A DNA stretch of 64,000 nt from CAVURS01 sp963795385. GTDB lineage: Bacteria > Actinomycetota > Actinomycetes > Actinomycetales > CAVURS01. This document shows positions 62,756-64,000 of the stretch, one piece after another (position 1 is the first letter of the stretch; every line of letters begins with the position of its first letter). The notes under the pieces were generated by a model. It had not been told where the DNA came from and did no database searches. It was given only the letters and a program-made list of their open reading frames with translations. The stretch covers positions 1-64,000 of the forward strand of contig CAWCHK010000009.1 of the NCBI GenBank assembly GCA_963795385.1, read 5' to 3'. The position numbers and the translations under genes are program-made.

Positions 62756-64000
62756 GTGAGCATCCCCAGCGACGGTCGGCAACGGTGGCAGCAGCGGTAC
62801 GACGCGTCGCTGGAGCGTGGTCGGGTGCGCGACGCGGACTTCACGACGCTCTCCGGCACGGAGGTCGACCCGGTCTACGGTCCGGAGCCCGGCTCGGCCG
62901 AGGCCGACGACCCGCGGATGGCCCGGATCGGCTGGCCGGGGGAGTACCCGTTCACCCGCGGGCTCTACCCGACGGGCTACCGGGGCCGGACCTGGACCAT
63001 CCGCCAGTTCGCCGGCTTCGGCAACGCCGAGCAGACCAACGAGCGCTACCGGATGATCCTGGCCCGCGGCGGCGGCGGGCTCTCGGTGGCCTTCGACATG
63101 CCGACCCTGATGGGCCGCGACTCCGACGATGTCCAGAGCCTCGGCGAGGTCGGGCACTGCGGTGTCGCGATCGACTCGGCCCGTGACATGGAGGCGCTGT
63201 TCGCCGACATCCCCATCGACCAGGTGACCACGTCGATGACGATCAGCGGCCCCGCGGTGCCGGTGTTCTGCATGTATCTCGTTGCGGCCGAACGGCAAGG
63301 AGCCGACATCGGCGTCCTGAACGGCACGCTCCAGACGGACATCTTCAAGGAGTACATCGCGCAGAAGGAGTGGCTCTTCCCGCCCGAGCCGCACCTGCGG
63401 CTCATCGGCGACCTGATGGAGTACTGCGCGGCCGAGATCCCGGCGTACAAGCCGCTCTCGGTCTCCGGGTACCACATCCGCGAGGCGGGATCGACTGCGG
63501 CACAAGAGCTGGCGTTCACCCTGGCCGACGGCTTCGGCTACGTCGAGCTCGGGCTGGCCCGCGGGCTGGACATCGAGGCGTTCGCGCCCGGCCTCAGCTT
63601 CTTCTTCGACGCTCACCTCGACTTCTTCGAGGAGATCGCGAAGTTCCGGGCCGCGCGGCGGATCTGGGCCCGGTGGATGCGCGACGTCTACGGCGCCAAG
63701 ACCGAGAAGGCCCAGTGGCTGCGCTTCCACACCCAGACGGCGGGCGTCTCGCTCACCGCGCAGCAGCCGTACAACAACGTCGTCCGCACGGCGGTCGAGG
63801 CGCTCGCGGCGGTGCTTGGAGGCACGAACTCGTTGCACACCAACGCACTTGACGAGACGCTGGCGCTGCCGAGCGAGCAGGCGGCCGAGATCGCCCTGCG
63901 GACCCAGCAGGTGCTGATGGAGGAGATCGGGGTCGTCAACGTCGCCGACCCGATGGGCGGCTCGTGGTACGTCGAGGCCCTGACCGACCGGCTCGAGGCC
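62756..64000 (+). CDS. Coenzyme-B12 acyl-CoA mutase, large subunit (runs off window)
   Basis: The first 415 residues of a B12-dependent mutase. RIGWPGEYPFTRGLYPTGYRG, TIRQFAGFGNAEQTNERY, GLSVAFDMPTLMGRDSDD, GTLQTDIFKEYIAQKEWLF, SVSGYHIREAGSTAAQELAF and GGTNSLHTNALDETLALP are those I associate with the Streptomyces isobutyryl-CoA-mutase large subunit (IcmA) and related acyl-CoA mutase large-subunit-like proteins, which lack a B12 domain and need a small partner. Where methylmalonyl-CoA mutase has GYDSD this has GRDSD, so methylmalonyl-CoA is less likely. Substrate undecided. GTG 62756 is 6 nt after TAAATT. Confidence 0.88.
   Translation, partial: MSIPSDGRQRWQQRYDASLERGRVRDADFTTLSGTEVDPVYGPEPGSAEADDPRMARIGWPGEYPFTRGLYPTGYRGRTWTIRQFAGFGNAEQTNERYRMILARGGGGLSVAFDMPTLMGRDSDDVQSLGEVGHCGVAIDSARDMEALFADIPIDQVTTSMTISGPAVPVFCMYLVAAERQGADIGVLNGTLQTDIFKEYIAQKEWLFPPEPHLRLIGDLMEYCAAEIPAYKPLSVSGYHIREAGSTAAQELAFTLADGFGYVELGLARGLDIEAFAPGLSFFFDAHLDFFEEIAKFRAARRIWARWMRDVYGAKTEKAQWLRFHTQTAGVSLTAQQPYNNVVRTAVEALAAVLGGTNSLHTNALDETLALPSEQAAEIALRTQQVLMEEIGVVNVADPMGGSWYVEALTDRLEA

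Overview
This is a very GC-rich (roughly 70% or more by eye) actinobacterial chromosome segment of housekeeping and central-metabolism genes. I see no phage, insertion sequence, CRISPR array or plasmid gene. Three things point to a non-mycolate actinomycete: the order tRNA-Arg / argS-lysA-hom-thrC-thrB-rho-rpmE-prfA-prmC-sua5-wecA-atpIBEFHAGDC-DUF2550 / cobO / murA, an EndoMS (NucS) gene nearby, and a FilP/Scy-like coiled-coil gene beside methylmalonyl-CoA epimerase. From memory this order resembles the corresponding Streptomyces region. The genus cannot be fixed from sequence alone.

Layout. 1-2.3 kb: remains of a HEAT-repeat-like gene. 2.4-3.7 kb: tRNA-Arg(CCG), a stand-alone receiver protein and a small membrane protein. 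3.7-11 kb: argS followed by lysine and threonine biosynthesis. 11-19 kb: transcription termination and translation factors (rho, rpmE, prfA, prmC, sua5), a phosphopantetheinyl transferase, a VOC protein and an undecaprenyl-phosphate sugar-1-P transferase. 19-27 kb: the F1Fo ATP synthase operon plus DUF2550. 27-35 kb: cobalamin adenosyltransferase, murA (with Asp in place of the fosfomycin-target Cys), a 3-hydroxyacyl-CoA dehydrogenase, a Na+/H+ antiporter fused to a UBP-type zinc finger, MeaA-type ethylmalonyl-CoA mutase and an MFS exporter. 36-50 kb: PatB-type aminotransferase, gamma-glutamyltransferase, secreted S53-like protease, nucS, NUDIX, a double 3-hydroxyacyl-CoA dehydrogenase, GH15 and EEP-domain proteins, and an AI-2E-family protein. 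50-56 kb: FilP/Scy-like protein, crotonyl-CoA carboxylase/reductase, methylmalonyl-CoA epimerase, thiolase, MeaB. 56-61 kb: a minus-strand run of MacS-like kinase, MacR-like regulator, CDP-alcohol phosphatidyltransferase, CdsA and a PlsC-membrane fusion. 61-64 kb: DUF2127, MarR regulator and the start of a B12-dependent acyl-CoA mutase.

How the genes fit together. Thiolase, 3-hydroxyacyl-CoA dehydrogenases, Ccr, epimerase, MeaA, an acyl-CoA mutase, its G-protein chaperone MeaB and the adenosyltransferase that makes its cofactor form a scattered but coherent ethylmalonyl-CoA / B12 acyl-CoA mutase module. The MacRS-like pair lies directly upstream of a three-gene phospholipid cassette, with a MacR-type palindrome between them.

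Two cross-window observations. First, at least sixteen genes have a TA-N3-T (or close) -10 box only 6-8 nt before the start codon, the signature of leaderless transcripts; three divergent pairs put two such promoters in 33-52 bp. Second, dozens of single-base frameshifts lie between 1 and about 26.4 kb, in essential genes, and essentially none after that. I read these as sequence or assembly errors, so proteins in that part are described as reconstructed across frames.
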